NCBI GenBank assembly: GCA_903825065.1
Contig: CAIJZG010000305.1
Coordinates: 1-18,056 of the forward strand
Source of the DNA: an uncultured Bacteroidota bacterium
GTDB taxonomy: Bacteria > Bacteroidota > Bacteroidia > Chitinophagales > Chitinophagaceae
Direction of reading: 5' to 3'
DNA: 18,056 nucleotides
The first letter of the stretch is position 1. Every line of letters begins with the position of its first letter. A program made the position numbers and the translations under genes. A model generated the notes under the pieces. The model worked only from the letters and a program-made list of their open reading frames with translations, made no database searches and had not been told where the DNA came from. Below are positions 6,708 to 13,844 of the stretch, one piece after another.

Positions 6708-7403
6708 ATGAAAAAAATAGTTGTATTATTATTTGTTGTTGCCAGTTTTTATTCCTGCAGTTCTGATGCACAAAATGCAGCAATGGATAGCAAATCATTT
6801 GAGAGTGCGATGAATAGTGGATCATATCAACTTCTTGATGTAAGAACTGCTGGTGAATATCAATCAGGACATTTGAAAAATTCCTTGCAAGCCGACTGGA
6901 ATAATCAAGAACAGTTTGTTGATAGAATTAAATACCTAGATAAGTCAAAACCACTTTTAGTATACTGCGCTTCTGGCGTAAGAAGTGGCAATGCTGCTCA
7001 ATATTTGACCAGTGTCGGGTTCAAAACTGTTCAGAATTTAAAAGGTGGATTAAATGCTTGGAAGCTTGAAGGGAAGGCAGTTGAATCTGCCAATACTATT
7101 GCACAATTAACTATGGAGGCTTTTACAGCTTCCACAAAACAGTCTACTACTGTGCTAGTTGATTTCGGTGCTGAATGGTGTCCTCCTTGCAAAAAAATGG
7201 AGCCTATTTTGAAAGACATACAAGCTGATAAAAGTTTACATTTTTCCTTTGTGAAGGTTGATGGAGGTAATGATATTGATGTAATGAAAGCCAATCAGGT
7301 AAGTGCTTTGCCGGTTTTTATTATTTATAAAAATGGGAAAGAAGTTTGGCGTAAGCAAGGTGTAGTGGAAGCCGCTGAATTAAAAAAATTATTGGGAAAC
7401 TAA
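6708..7403 (+). CDS. Rhodanese-thioredoxin fusion lipoprotein
   Basis: 231 residues. A lipoprotein signal, MKKIVVLLFVVASFYSC, puts Cys17 at the lipidation site, so the protein should be anchored in the periplasm or outer membrane. A single rhodanese domain (about 25-122) has LLDVRTAGEYQSGHL and the active loop CASGVR with Cys87. A thioredoxin fold (about 130-231) has WCPPC (157-161) and the cis-proline in SALPVF (Pro202). Rhodaneses move sulfane sulfur through a cysteine persulfide, and thioredoxins can reduce it, so one chain could both take and release sulfur, or simply deliver electrons or oxidise thiols (inference). CPPC is less common than CGPC and the redox direction cannot be told. The gene is the last of the plus-strand run and its stop lies two bases from that of the convergent fmt. 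Confidence 0.93.
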   Translation: MKKIVVLLFVVASFYSCSSDAQNAAMDSKSFESAMNSGSYQLLDVRTAGEYQSGHLKNSLQADWNNQEQFVDRIKYLDKSKPLLVYCASGVRSGNAAQYLTSVGFKTVQNLKGGLNAWKLEGKAVESANTIAQLTMEAFTASTKQSTTVLVDFGAEWCPPCKKMEPILKDIQADKSLHFSFVKVDGGNDIDVMKANQVSALPVFIIYKNGKEVWRKQGVVEAAELKKLLGN

Positions 7404-7405
7404 GT

Positions 7406-8374
7406 TCAAGGTTGGGCATTTGCCAAACGATATCCTCTAAGAAAATCTTCGGTAAGCATTCTTTTCTTGCCTTCTAATTGAAGGTCTAATAAATGAATGA
7501 ATCCATCTGATCCGGCAATTTTTAAATAAGTCTTTCCATCACTAATTACAGTTCCTGGAAGTTCTTGATTAGTACAGTATTCTTTTTTGCTACGATAGAT
7601 TTTTAAAATCTTATCATCAAGTTTTGATAATGCACCTGGAAAAGGAGAAAGGCCTCGAATGAAATTATGAATGGTATCAATTGATTGGTTCCAATTAATC
7701 TGACAATTTTCTGTAAACAGTTTTGGTGCGTGTTTCAATGCTGATTCTCTTAAAATGGTAGCTTGCTGCTTTTCTTGCAATGAATTTTCAGCAATCCCTT
7801 TAATTGTTTCTACTAGAAGCTTTGCTCCAATTTCTTTCATTCTATCATGTACCTCACCTGTAGTTTCATCAGGTCCAATTGAAAAACTTTTTTGCAAAAA
7901 AATATCTCCAGTATCTATAGCGTGTTGTAATTTAAAAGTAGTAACTCCTGTTTCTTTTTCGCCATTGATGACTGCCCAATGTATTGGCGCTGCTCCACGG
8001 TACTGTGGTAATAAAGATCCATGCAAATTAATGGTACCCAAAGATGGCATATCCCAAACAATTTCAGGAAGCATTCGAAATGCTACAACTATTTGTAGGT
8101 CGGCATTCAAAACTTTTAATGAATGTATGAATTGGGGATTTTTTAATTTTTCTGGTTGAAGGATGTGTAAGCCTTTTTCAAGAGCATATTTTTTTACGGC
8201 ACTTTCTGTCATTTTCATGCCTCTTCCGGCTGGTTTGTCAGGTGCTGTAATAACACCCACAATCTGGCATCCAGCTTCTACTAATGCTGCTAATGAGCTT
8301 ACCGCAAAATCTGGTGTGCCCATAAAAATGATACGTAAATCTTGCATTCCTTTTTTTTCTTTACCAGCATTCAT
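7406..8374 (-). CDS. fmt: Methionyl-tRNA formyltransferase
   Basis: Transfers a formyl group from 10-formyltetrahydrofolate to initiator Met-tRNA in the cytoplasm. Within 322 residues, the N-terminal Rossmann domain carries IIFMGTPDFAVSSL (15-28), the catalytic Asn116 and His118 in INLHGSLLPQYRGAAP, and DTGD at 154-157. The C-terminal domain (about 215-320) has LSPFPGALSKL and binds the tRNA. The start is uncertain: the ATG at 8374 adds nine residues (MNAGKEKKG) before an internal ATG at 8347 that matches the usual MxxLRIIFMGTP start. A TATCTTTA box five bases before the first ATG also favours the internal start, but weakly. It lies 19 bases downstream of the NamZ-type gene on the same strand and is probably co-transcribed. 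Confidence 0.97.
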   Translation of the reverse strand: MNAGKEKKGMQDLRIIFMGTPDFAVSSLAALVEAGCQIVGVITAPDKPAGRGMKMTESAVKKYALEKGLHILQPEKLKNPQFIHSLKVLNADLQIVVAFRMLPEIVWDMPSLGTINLHGSLLPQYRGAAPIHWAVINGEKETGVTTFKLQHAIDTGDIFLQKSFSIGPDETTGEVHDRMKEIGAKLLVETIKGIAENSLQEKQQATILRESALKHAPKLFTENCQINWNQSIDTIHNFIRGLSPFPGALSKLDDKILKIYRSKKEYCTNQELPGTVISDGKTYLKIAGSDGFIHLLDLQLEGKKRMLTEDFLRGYRLANAQP

Positions 8375-8393
8375 TTTGTAAAGATAAACTTAG

Positions 8394-9650
8394 CTACTCA
8401 AAATCGGGATAGAGTAAATATTTCTTTCTGATGGCTTTAAATACTTTCAGTTTTGGCTCCCAGCTTTTTCGGATCTCAGCCTCCGATACACCGGCTTTAA
8501 TTTGCTCCATCAATTCATTGTTGCCAGCTAATTTGTTGAAATAATAGGCAGTAGGTTTAATAGTGGAAGGTTTAAGAAAAAAGTCTTCTTTATTTGGATA
8601 TTGTTGATAGGCTTTAATGATCCATTGAATCTGAACTTTATGATCAATCTGTTTTAAAATTGTTTCATTTTTGCCAGTTAGGTTCCATCCAAAACAAATT
8701 TGATCTTTTAGCTTTGGATCTTTCGCACCTTCTCTACTGGTTGGGGTAAAAGAATATAGTGTATTAGGAAGTAAAGGAGAACCAAAAATTGCAAAAGGAT
8801 GTTCAGTGCCACGACCTTCGCTTAAATTTGTTCCTTCAAAAAAACAGGTGCTGCCATACCAGTAAATTGAACTCATATCTGGTAAATTGGGAGAGGGTTT
8901 TATTGGCAAAACATATTTTGATAAATGGGAATAATTTTCACAAGGAACTACCATCAGATGTAATCTCCTCTCTTTAGAATTTAATTTTTTATATATTTCA
9001 TTTGCATTTGATGAAAGCCAATTTTCTCCTGCAATCATTGTGGCATATTCACCAATGGTCATACCATAAACGATTGGTACAGGTTGCATACCTACGAAAC
9101 TTTTGTAAGCAGTATCCAGAACAGGACCATCCACAAAAAAACCATTAGGATTTGGACGATCGAGAATAATCAATGGTTTGTTGTTTTCCAAAGCAACTTC
9201 CATAAATTCTTGCAATGATGAAATATAAGTGTAATAACGTGCGCCCACATCCTGGATATCAAATATCAATACATCAACGTCTTTTAAATCTTCTGTTGAT
9301 GGATGGCTTTTTTTTCCGTACAATGAAATAACTGTAATACCTGTGGTGGCATCCTTATCATTTTTAATATCTTCTCCTGCATCTGCCTTACCCCTAAAGC
9401 CATGTTCCGGTGCGAATGCAATTACTATATTAACACCAAGTTTCTGTAAAGTATCAACTAAATGAATACTACCAACAGTTGCGGTGTGATTAGCAAATAT
9501 GCCCACTCGCTTATTTTTCAAAAGAGGCAAATATTTATCAGTTTGATATGCCCCTGGTTTGATTTGTTGCTTGAAATTTGAAGGACTGTTTTGTGAAATT
9601 GCCGTTAAAACTACAAGTTGACAAATAAAGCAGATGATTGATTTTTTCAT
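8394..9650 (-). CDS. Exo-beta-N-acetylmuramidase, NamZ family (DUF1343, GH171)
   Basis: 418 residues with a signal peptide (1-19, ending TAISQ), so exported. NamZ enzymes remove MurNAc from the non-reducing end of peptidoglycan fragments. Conserved blocks are KRVGIFANHTA (47-57), IAFAPEHGFRGKADAGED (77-94, with Glu82 and Glu93), VDVLIFDIQDVGARYYTYIS, LIILDRPNPNG, VPIVYGMTIGEYA and the late FFEGTNLSEGRGTEHPF. These fit the characterised B. subtilis and Tannerella forsythia proteins. All look intact. The start ATG at 9650 is directly followed by the signal peptide. It is divergent from the FKBP gene and upstream of fmt on the same strand. The link to fmt is probably positional only. A role in cell-wall turnover or salvage of external muropeptides is inferred from the family. 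Confidence 0.93.
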   Translation of the reverse strand: MKKSIICFICQLVVLTAISQNSPSNFKQQIKPGAYQTDKYLPLLKNKRVGIFANHTATVGSIHLVDTLQKLGVNIVIAFAPEHGFRGKADAGEDIKNDKDATTGITVISLYGKKSHPSTEDLKDVDVLIFDIQDVGARYYTYISSLQEFMEVALENNKPLIILDRPNPNGFFVDGPVLDTAYKSFVGMQPVPIVYGMTIGEYATMIAGENWLSSNANEIYKKLNSKERRLHLMVVPCENYSHLSKYVLPIKPSPNLPDMSSIYWYGSTCFFEGTNLSEGRGTEHPFAIFGSPLLPNTLYSFTPTSREGAKDPKLKDQICFGWNLTGKNETILKQIDHKVQIQWIIKAYQQYPNKEDFFLKPSTIKPTAYYFNKLAGNNELMEQIKAGVSEAEIRKSWEPKLKVFKAIRKKYLLYPDFE

Positions 9651-9679
9651 TAAAACTGACTTTAGAGATGAAAGTTAAC

Positions 9680-9687
9680 CAAAAATA
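9680..9687 (-). promoter_or_regulatory. Candidate -7 promoter box for the NamZ-type gene
   Basis: On the minus strand TATTTTTG matches TAnnTTTG exactly and lies 29 bases before the ATG, giving a leader of about 20 bases. It is in the 134-base region shared with the divergent FKBP promoter. No -33 TTTG is seen. Confidence 0.45.
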
Positions 9688-9712
9688 CTTCCGAACATTT
9701 GTTTTAGGATTG

Positions 9713-9720
9713 TACTTTTG
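9713..9720 (+). promoter_or_regulatory. Candidate -7 promoter box for the FKBP gene
   Basis: TACTTTTG fits TAnnTTTG exactly. It precedes the ATG by 64 bases, predicting a leader of about 55 bases that begins in a CCCCGG segment. The -33 element is not clear. It points away from the box at 9680-9687, forming a divergent promoter pair. Confidence 0.45.
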
Positions 9721-9784
9721 CCCCGGAAATCGGAATTCCCTCCAGTAAACTGAGCTCCACATTTTTCAATTACAAAAATTAAAC

Positions 9785-10237
9785 ATGCAACAAGTTAAAA
9801 AAGGTGATACTGTAAAAGTGCATTATCATGGTAAACTTACTGATGGTTCTACATTTGATTCTTCTGAAGGTCGCGAACCATTAGAATTTGAAGTGGGTAG
9901 TGGAATGGTGATTCCGGGTTTTGATGACGGTGTGACCGGAATGGTTGTTGGTGAGAAGAAAACAATCAATATCCCCAATTTGGAAGCATATGGCCCTAAG
10001 CAGGAAGATATGATCATGGAATTTCCTAAAGATCGTTTCCCTGAAGACATGATTCCTGAAGTTGGAATGCAATTAAATATGAGCAATGGTTCTGGACAAA
10101 ATTTTCCAGTTGTCATTGTTGATGTTCGTGATGAAGTAGTGATCTTAGATGCTAACCATCCATTGGCTGGGCAAGATCTGATCTTTGATTTGGAATTAGT
10201 GGCTATCGATGCAAAAAGTTTGATTATTATGCCTTAA
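9785..10237 (+). CDS. SlyD-like FKBP-type peptidyl-prolyl isomerase
   Basis: 150 residues, no signal peptide, cytoplasmic. FKBP motifs are split around an inserted flap as in SlyD: GDTVKVHYHGKLTDGSTFDSS (7-27), PLEFEVGSGMVIPGFDDGV, the insert-in-flap chaperone domain at about 67-120 (LEAYGPKQEDMIMEFPKDRF onwards), then ANHPLAGQDLIFDLELVAI (123-141). It should isomerise Xaa-Pro bonds and assist folding. Unlike E. coli SlyD it has no His/Cys-rich tail, ending in DAKSLIIMP, so the metal-carrier role is not expected. It is a single-gene unit, with its own promoter box and a strong terminator 19 bases after the stop. Confidence 0.95.
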   Translation: MQQVKKGDTVKVHYHGKLTDGSTFDSSEGREPLEFEVGSGMVIPGFDDGVTGMVVGEKKTINIPNLEAYGPKQEDMIMEFPKDRFPEDMIPEVGMQLNMSNGSGQNFPVVIVDVRDEVVILDANHPLAGQDLIFDLELVAIDAKSLIIMP

Positions 10238-10255
10238 TCGAATCTGATAATGTTG

Positions 10256-10286
10256 AAGCCTCTGAGAAATCGGAGGCTTTTTTTTT
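10256..10286 (+). terminator. Intrinsic terminator after the FKBP gene
   Basis: AAGCCTCTG (10256-10264) pairs with CGGAGGCTT (10271-10279), including one G-U pair, around a six-base loop, and is followed by a run of T to 10286. Strong rho-independent pattern on the plus strand. Confidence 0.93.
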
Positions 10287-10314
10287 GAATTTCGATTCTT
10301 GATGTTTGCCTTTT

Positions 10315-10344
10315 TTTGTACCCCATATCTCAAACACTATCTTG
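10315..10344 (+). promoter_or_regulatory. Promoter of the peptidase T gene
   Basis: TTTG (10315-10318) is followed after exactly 19 bases by TATCTTG (10338-10344), the Bacteroidota -33/-7 arrangement with one T missing from the -7 box. The ATG is 15 bases further on. This is the only place in the window where I could place both elements at the expected spacing. Confidence 0.5.
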
Positions 10345-10359
10345 CAATAAATTATCACC

Positions 10360-11607
10360 ATGCCATTTGAATATAATTATACTGTAATGGAAAGATTTCT
10401 GCGCTATGTTCAAATTGATACGCAGAGCAATCCCAATAGTCATACGAATCCAAGTACCGAAAAACAAAAAACACTTTCTAATTTATTGGCTTCTGAATTA
10501 AAAGAGTTTGGGTTGCAAGATGCGCATGCAGATGAATATGGTTATGTATATGCTACTATACCCTCGAATACTACTAAACAAGTGCCTGCAATTTGTTTTT
10601 GTTCACATGTTGATACAGCCCCCGATTGTAGTGGTACAGATGTGAAACCATTGGTGCATCAGTATTATAACGGTACGGATATTATTTTGCCGGATGATAC
10701 AGCACAAATAATAAGCAGTTCGAAATATCCTTACTTGTTGAAACATTTAAATAAAACTATCATAACAGCTAGTGGAAAAACCTTATTAGGTGGAGATGAT
10801 AAAGCTGGGATTGCTATTATCATGGATATGGCCAGGTGTTTAATGAAACATCGCGAAATACCACATGGAGATATTCGTATCTTATTTACTCCCGATGAAG
10901 AAGTTGGAAGAGGTACAGAGAAGTTGGATATGAAAAAGTTGAGTGCAGATTTTGGTTATACACTTGATGGAGGGGATTTAGGCGATTTTGAAGATGAATC
11001 TTTTAGTGCGGATGCAGTGATCATAACTATTAACGGAGTAATAGCACATCCAGGCGATGGTAAAAATAAATTAGTGAATGCTTTAAAAATTGGAGGAGAG
11101 ATTTTAGCAGCTTTACCTAAAGATACCTGGAGTCCGGAAACTACTGAAGGGAAAGAGGGTTTTGTACATCCTGTTTCATTTGAAGGTGGGTCAGAAAAAG
11201 CAGTTATTGAATTTATCATTCGTGATTTCGATACCAATCAATTAGCTGACTATGAACAAAAATTAAAAAGTATTGCTGAATCAGTACTGCTAAAGCATCC
11301 AAAAGCTTTCATGCAATTTGAAGTGAGAGAACAATACCGCAATATGAAAGAAGTATTGGATAATCACCCAGCAGTCAGTGAGTATGCACAAGAAGCTTAT
11401 GCGAGACTCGGAATTGCCATGCATAATACACCAATTAGAGGCGGTACTGATGGAAGTAGGCTAAGTTTTATGGGATTGCCCTGTGCCAATATTTTTACTG
11501 GTATGCAAGCAATACATAGTAAGCACGAATGGATTGGTGTTGGCGATATGGAACAAGCTGTTAAAGTTTTAATAGAACTCGTACAAGTATGGGAAATGCA
11601 TAGCTAG
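10360..11607 (+). CDS. pepT: Peptidase T (tripeptide aminopeptidase, M20B)
   Basis: Cytoplasmic two-zinc aminopeptidase that removes the N-terminal residue from tripeptides. At 415 residues it is close to the usual 405-410. Metal-site motifs are present in order: CSHVDTAPD with His83 and catalytic Asp85; TLLGGDDKAG with bridging Asp146; TPDEEVGRG with the general base Glu180 and Glu181; TLDGGDLGDFE with Asp203; and HSKHEW (386-391). The dimerisation domain (about 212-330) lies between. NTPIRGGTDGSRLSFMGLP is the usual substrate-binding stretch. All key residues are intact. It stands alone between the FKBP terminator and the SPFH gene, 61 bases downstream. Confidence 0.97.
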   Translation: MPFEYNYTVMERFLRYVQIDTQSNPNSHTNPSTEKQKTLSNLLASELKEFGLQDAHADEYGYVYATIPSNTTKQVPAICFCSHVDTAPDCSGTDVKPLVHQYYNGTDIILPDDTAQIISSSKYPYLLKHLNKTIITASGKTLLGGDDKAGIAIIMDMARCLMKHREIPHGDIRILFTPDEEVGRGTEKLDMKKLSADFGYTLDGGDLGDFEDESFSADAVIITINGVIAHPGDGKNKLVNALKIGGEILAALPKDTWSPETTEGKEGFVHPVSFEGGSEKAVIEFIIRDFDTNQLADYEQKLKSIAESVLLKHPKAFMQFEVREQYRNMKEVLDNHPAVSEYAQEAYARLGIAMHNTPIRGGTDGSRLSFMGLPCANIFTGMQAIHSKHEWIGVGDMEQAVKVLIELVQVWEMHS

Positions 11608-11668
11608 TGTAATATTATTCATCATTTAACGACTCATTTATTACTTAACTTACATTAAAATAGATTGT

Positions 11669-12604
11669 ATGAATTTCCTACTTGATTTTTGGTGGGTTAT
11701 AGTTTTGGCGGTCATTGTTTTTAGTGGATTAGTAACCGTAAACCAAGGGACTATAGCCGTAATTACCTTGTTTGGAAAGTATCGGCGTGTACTTCGTCCT
11801 GGTCTGAATTTTAAATTCCCCATTTTTGAGCAGGTTTTTAAAACAGTTAGCATTCAGAACCGCTCAGTAGAGTTGGAGTTTCAAGCGGTTACTTTAGACC
11901 AAGCAAATGTTTATTTTAAAAGCATGCTACTTTATTCAGTGATCAATCAGGATGAAGAGTCGATCAAAAATGTGGCTTTTAAATTTTTCAGTGATAAAGA
12001 TTTGATGCAAGCTTTGATACGAACCGTTGAAGGAAGTATTCGGGGATTTGTTGCCACCAAAAAGCAGGCTGAAATATTATTGCAACGAAAAGAGATTGTA
12101 GAGTTTGTAAAAGAACAAATAGACCAATCCTTAGAAGGTTGGGGTTATCATTTGCAAGATTTACAAATCAACGATATAACTTTTGATCAAGCCGTTATGG
12201 AGAGCATGAGTAGGGTAGTTGCGAGTAATAATCTGAAAGCAGCTGCTGAAAATGAAGGACAAGCCTTATTAATAACAAAAACAAAAGCTGCAGAAGCCGA
12301 AGGGAATGCTATTAAAATCGCAGCGCAAGCAGAAAGAGAAGCGGCTCGTTTACGTGGTCAGGGTGTTGCACTATTCCGGGAAGAAGTTGCCAAGGGTATG
12401 AGTCAGGCTGCAGAACAAATGAAGCAAGCAAATCTGGATACTAATGTCATATTATTTAGCATGTGGACAGAAGCCATCAAAAATTTTGCAGAATTAGGAA
12501 AGGGGAATATGTTATTTCTTGATGGAAGTCCTGAGGGCATGCAAAATACTATGCATCAGATTATGGGGATGGTTAAAATGAATACCGATAAAAAGACTAG
12601 CTAG
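11669..12604 (+). CDS. SPFH/band-7 domain membrane protein (stomatin-like)
   Basis: 311 residues. A single N-terminal membrane anchor (about 7-24, VIVLAVIVFSGLVTV) is followed by the band-7 domain (about 25-190), starting VNQGTIAVITLFGKYRRVLRPG and containing VEGSIRGFVATKK and LQDLQINDITFD. A charged Ala/Glu/Lys-rich coiled coil spans about 190-265, and a Met-rich tail (QNTMHQIMGMVKMNTDKK) closes the protein. Family members oligomerise into membrane rings or microdomains and often regulate proteases or channels. The usual NfeD partner and an HflC-like second subunit are both absent here, so the partner is unknown. It is followed by a strong terminator. The anchor plus the pre-domain resemble stomatin/prohibitin more than the flotillins. 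The role is uncertain. Confidence 0.93.
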   Translation: MNFLLDFWWVIVLAVIVFSGLVTVNQGTIAVITLFGKYRRVLRPGLNFKFPIFEQVFKTVSIQNRSVELEFQAVTLDQANVYFKSMLLYSVINQDEESIKNVAFKFFSDKDLMQALIRTVEGSIRGFVATKKQAEILLQRKEIVEFVKEQIDQSLEGWGYHLQDLQINDITFDQAVMESMSRVVASNNLKAAAENEGQALLITKTKAAEAEGNAIKIAAQAEREAARLRGQGVALFREEVAKGMSQAAEQMKQANLDTNVILFSMWTEAIKNFAELGKGNMLFLDGSPEGMQNTMHQIMGMVKMNTDKKTS

Positions 12605-12636
12605 TTATTGAATTCAAGGTTTTTCAACTTGATGTG

Positions 12637-12676
12637 CAAAAGCTTTCCTAAAAAAGAAAGCTTTTGTGTTTTTATT
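12637..12676 (+). terminator. Intrinsic terminator after the SPFH gene
   Basis: An eleven-base perfect stem, CAAAAGCTTTC (12637-12647) with GAAAGCTTTTG (12656-12666), surrounds an eight-base A-rich loop and is followed by a T-rich tract. It separates the SPFH gene from the ExbB/ExbD genes, so these are different transcription units. Two short hairpins, CAGC-AGA-GCTG (12679-12689) and GTTCT-TTTGT-AGAAC (12689-12703), follow and have no clear role. Confidence 0.9.
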
Positions 12677-12737
12677 CACAGCAGAGCTGTTCTTTTGTAG
12701 AACCATTAATTTTAAGTTCACTTTAAATACTTAAGAG

Positions 12738-13418
12738 ATGTTTGATCTCCTTCAAATAGATACACTTCAAAAAGCGGCAGCCACTATTCCGATACCCGAA
12801 AAAATATCGATGTGGAATTTATTGGAAAAGGGCGGGTTTATTATGTACCCTCTTTATTTCTTGTTAGCTGCTGCCATCTTTGTATTCACAGAAAGATTAA
12901 TTGCAATTCGAAAAGCTTCTAGAATTGATGATAATTTTATGCGGATCATTCGTGATAATATTATTACTGGTAACGTTAGTGCGGCGAGAAATTTAACTAA
13001 GAATACTAATAATCCTGTTGCCAGAATGATTGATAAGGGGATTCAAAGAATTGGAAAACCAATTGATGCTATTGAGAAGAGTATGGAAAATGTGGGCAAA
13101 CTTGAAATGTATCAGATGGAGAAAAACTTATCGATACTATCATTAATTGCGGGGATAGCTCCTATGTTTGGATTCTTAGGAACTATTATTGGGATGGTGC
13201 AATTATTTTATGGTATAGCATCCACAGGGGAATATACCTTGAATACTATTGCTGGGGGTATTTATACAAAAATGATTACCTCTGGAACGGGGCTTATTAT
13301 TGGGTTGATCGCTTATATAGCACATAATTTTCTGAGCACTCAAATCGATAAGACTGTTAATAAAATGGAAATGGCAAGTGCCGAATTTATGGACATTTTA
13401 CAGGAACCAACTCGATAA
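12738..13418 (+). CDS. MotA/TolQ/ExbB proton-channel protein
   Basis: 226 residues. The first membrane segment is at about 34-53 (FIMYPLYFLLAAAIFVF), then a cytoplasmic loop of some 75 residues, then two more segments at about 130-157 (LSLIAGIAPMFGFLGTIIGM) and 172-200 (containing TKMITSGTGLIIGLIAYIAHNF). The GLLGTVxGM-type motif in the second segment is characteristic of the family. With the ExbD/TolR partner encoded 21 bases downstream it forms a proton-driven complex in the inner membrane that powers an outer-membrane system. TonB or a Tol partner is not encoded nearby, so ExbB versus TolQ cannot be decided. An extra 30-residue amphipathic N-terminus precedes the first span; Met25 is a possible alternative start. 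Confidence 0.95.
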   Translation: MFDLLQIDTLQKAAATIPIPEKISMWNLLEKGGFIMYPLYFLLAAAIFVFTERLIAIRKASRIDDNFMRIIRDNIITGNVSAARNLTKNTNNPVARMIDKGIQRIGKPIDAIEKSMENVGKLEMYQMEKNLSILSLIAGIAPMFGFLGTIIGMVQLFYGIASTGEYTLNTIAGGIYTKMITSGTGLIIGLIAYIAHNFLSTQIDKTVNKMEMASAEFMDILQEPTR

Positions 13419-13439
13419 TCTGTTCTAATTTCAATCATA

Positions 13440-13844
13440 ATGAACATTCGCAAAAAATTAAGAAATCATCCGGAAGTACATACAGGTGCATTGAACGATA
13501 TATTGTTCATCCTGTTATTGTTTTTTCTGATAGTTTCTACATTGGCTAATCCGAATGTGATTAAGGTTTCAAATCCTAAAGCTAAAAGTGATACAAAGGC
13601 GAAACAAACTGTTGTCATTACCATTGATAAAGACCAACAAATTTATTTGGGATCAAAAAAAATGACGATGAGCGAATTAGAGCCCGAATTGAAATTGTTT
13701 TTAGCAAAAGAAACTGAAAAACCTTCGGTAGTGATCAATGGAGATAGTACGTCTCATTTAGGTACATCTATTAAGGTCATGCAGATTATAAAAAAGCTGG
13801 GTGCAACACCTGTAATGGCAGTCAATAATACGGGCACTAATTAA
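13440..13844 (+). CDS. ExbD/TolR biopolymer-transport protein
   Basis: 134 residues, a normal ExbD length. A short cytoplasmic N-terminus is followed by one membrane helix (about 18-36) that carries the essential proton-conducting Asp20 in GALNDILFILLLFFLIVS. A periplasmic domain (about 50-130) contains VVITIDKDQQIYLGSKKM and the SVVINGDSTSHLGT strand. It partners with the ExbB/TolQ-type protein encoded 21 bases upstream. Its stop codon shares bases with that of the convergent prmC (four-base overlap), so no terminator separates the two. Confidence 0.95.
   Translation: MNIRKKLRNHPEVHTGALNDILFILLLFFLIVSTLANPNVIKVSNPKAKSDTKAKQTVVITIDKDQQIYLGSKKMTMSELEPELKLFLAKETEKPSVVINGDSTSHLGTSIKVMQIIKKLGATPVMAVNNTGTN

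Noticed and set aside
7755..8159. 134-codon open frame on the plus strand
   Set aside because: It lies entirely inside fmt on the other strand; the fmt protein is fully conserved and this frame has a Cys/Ser/Pro-rich composition typical of an antisense shadow.
9721..9784. Riboswitch or leader attenuator before the FKBP gene
   Set aside because: Only short restriction-site-like palindromes (GGAATTCC, GAGCTC) occur; no terminator or known aptamer pattern.
11669..13844. SPFH protein plus MotA/ExbB-type channel as a defence system such as Zorya
   Set aside because: A strong terminator separates the genes, the second channel protein is a normal ExbD with its transmembrane Asp rather than a ZorB-like protein, and no helicase or nuclease gene is present.
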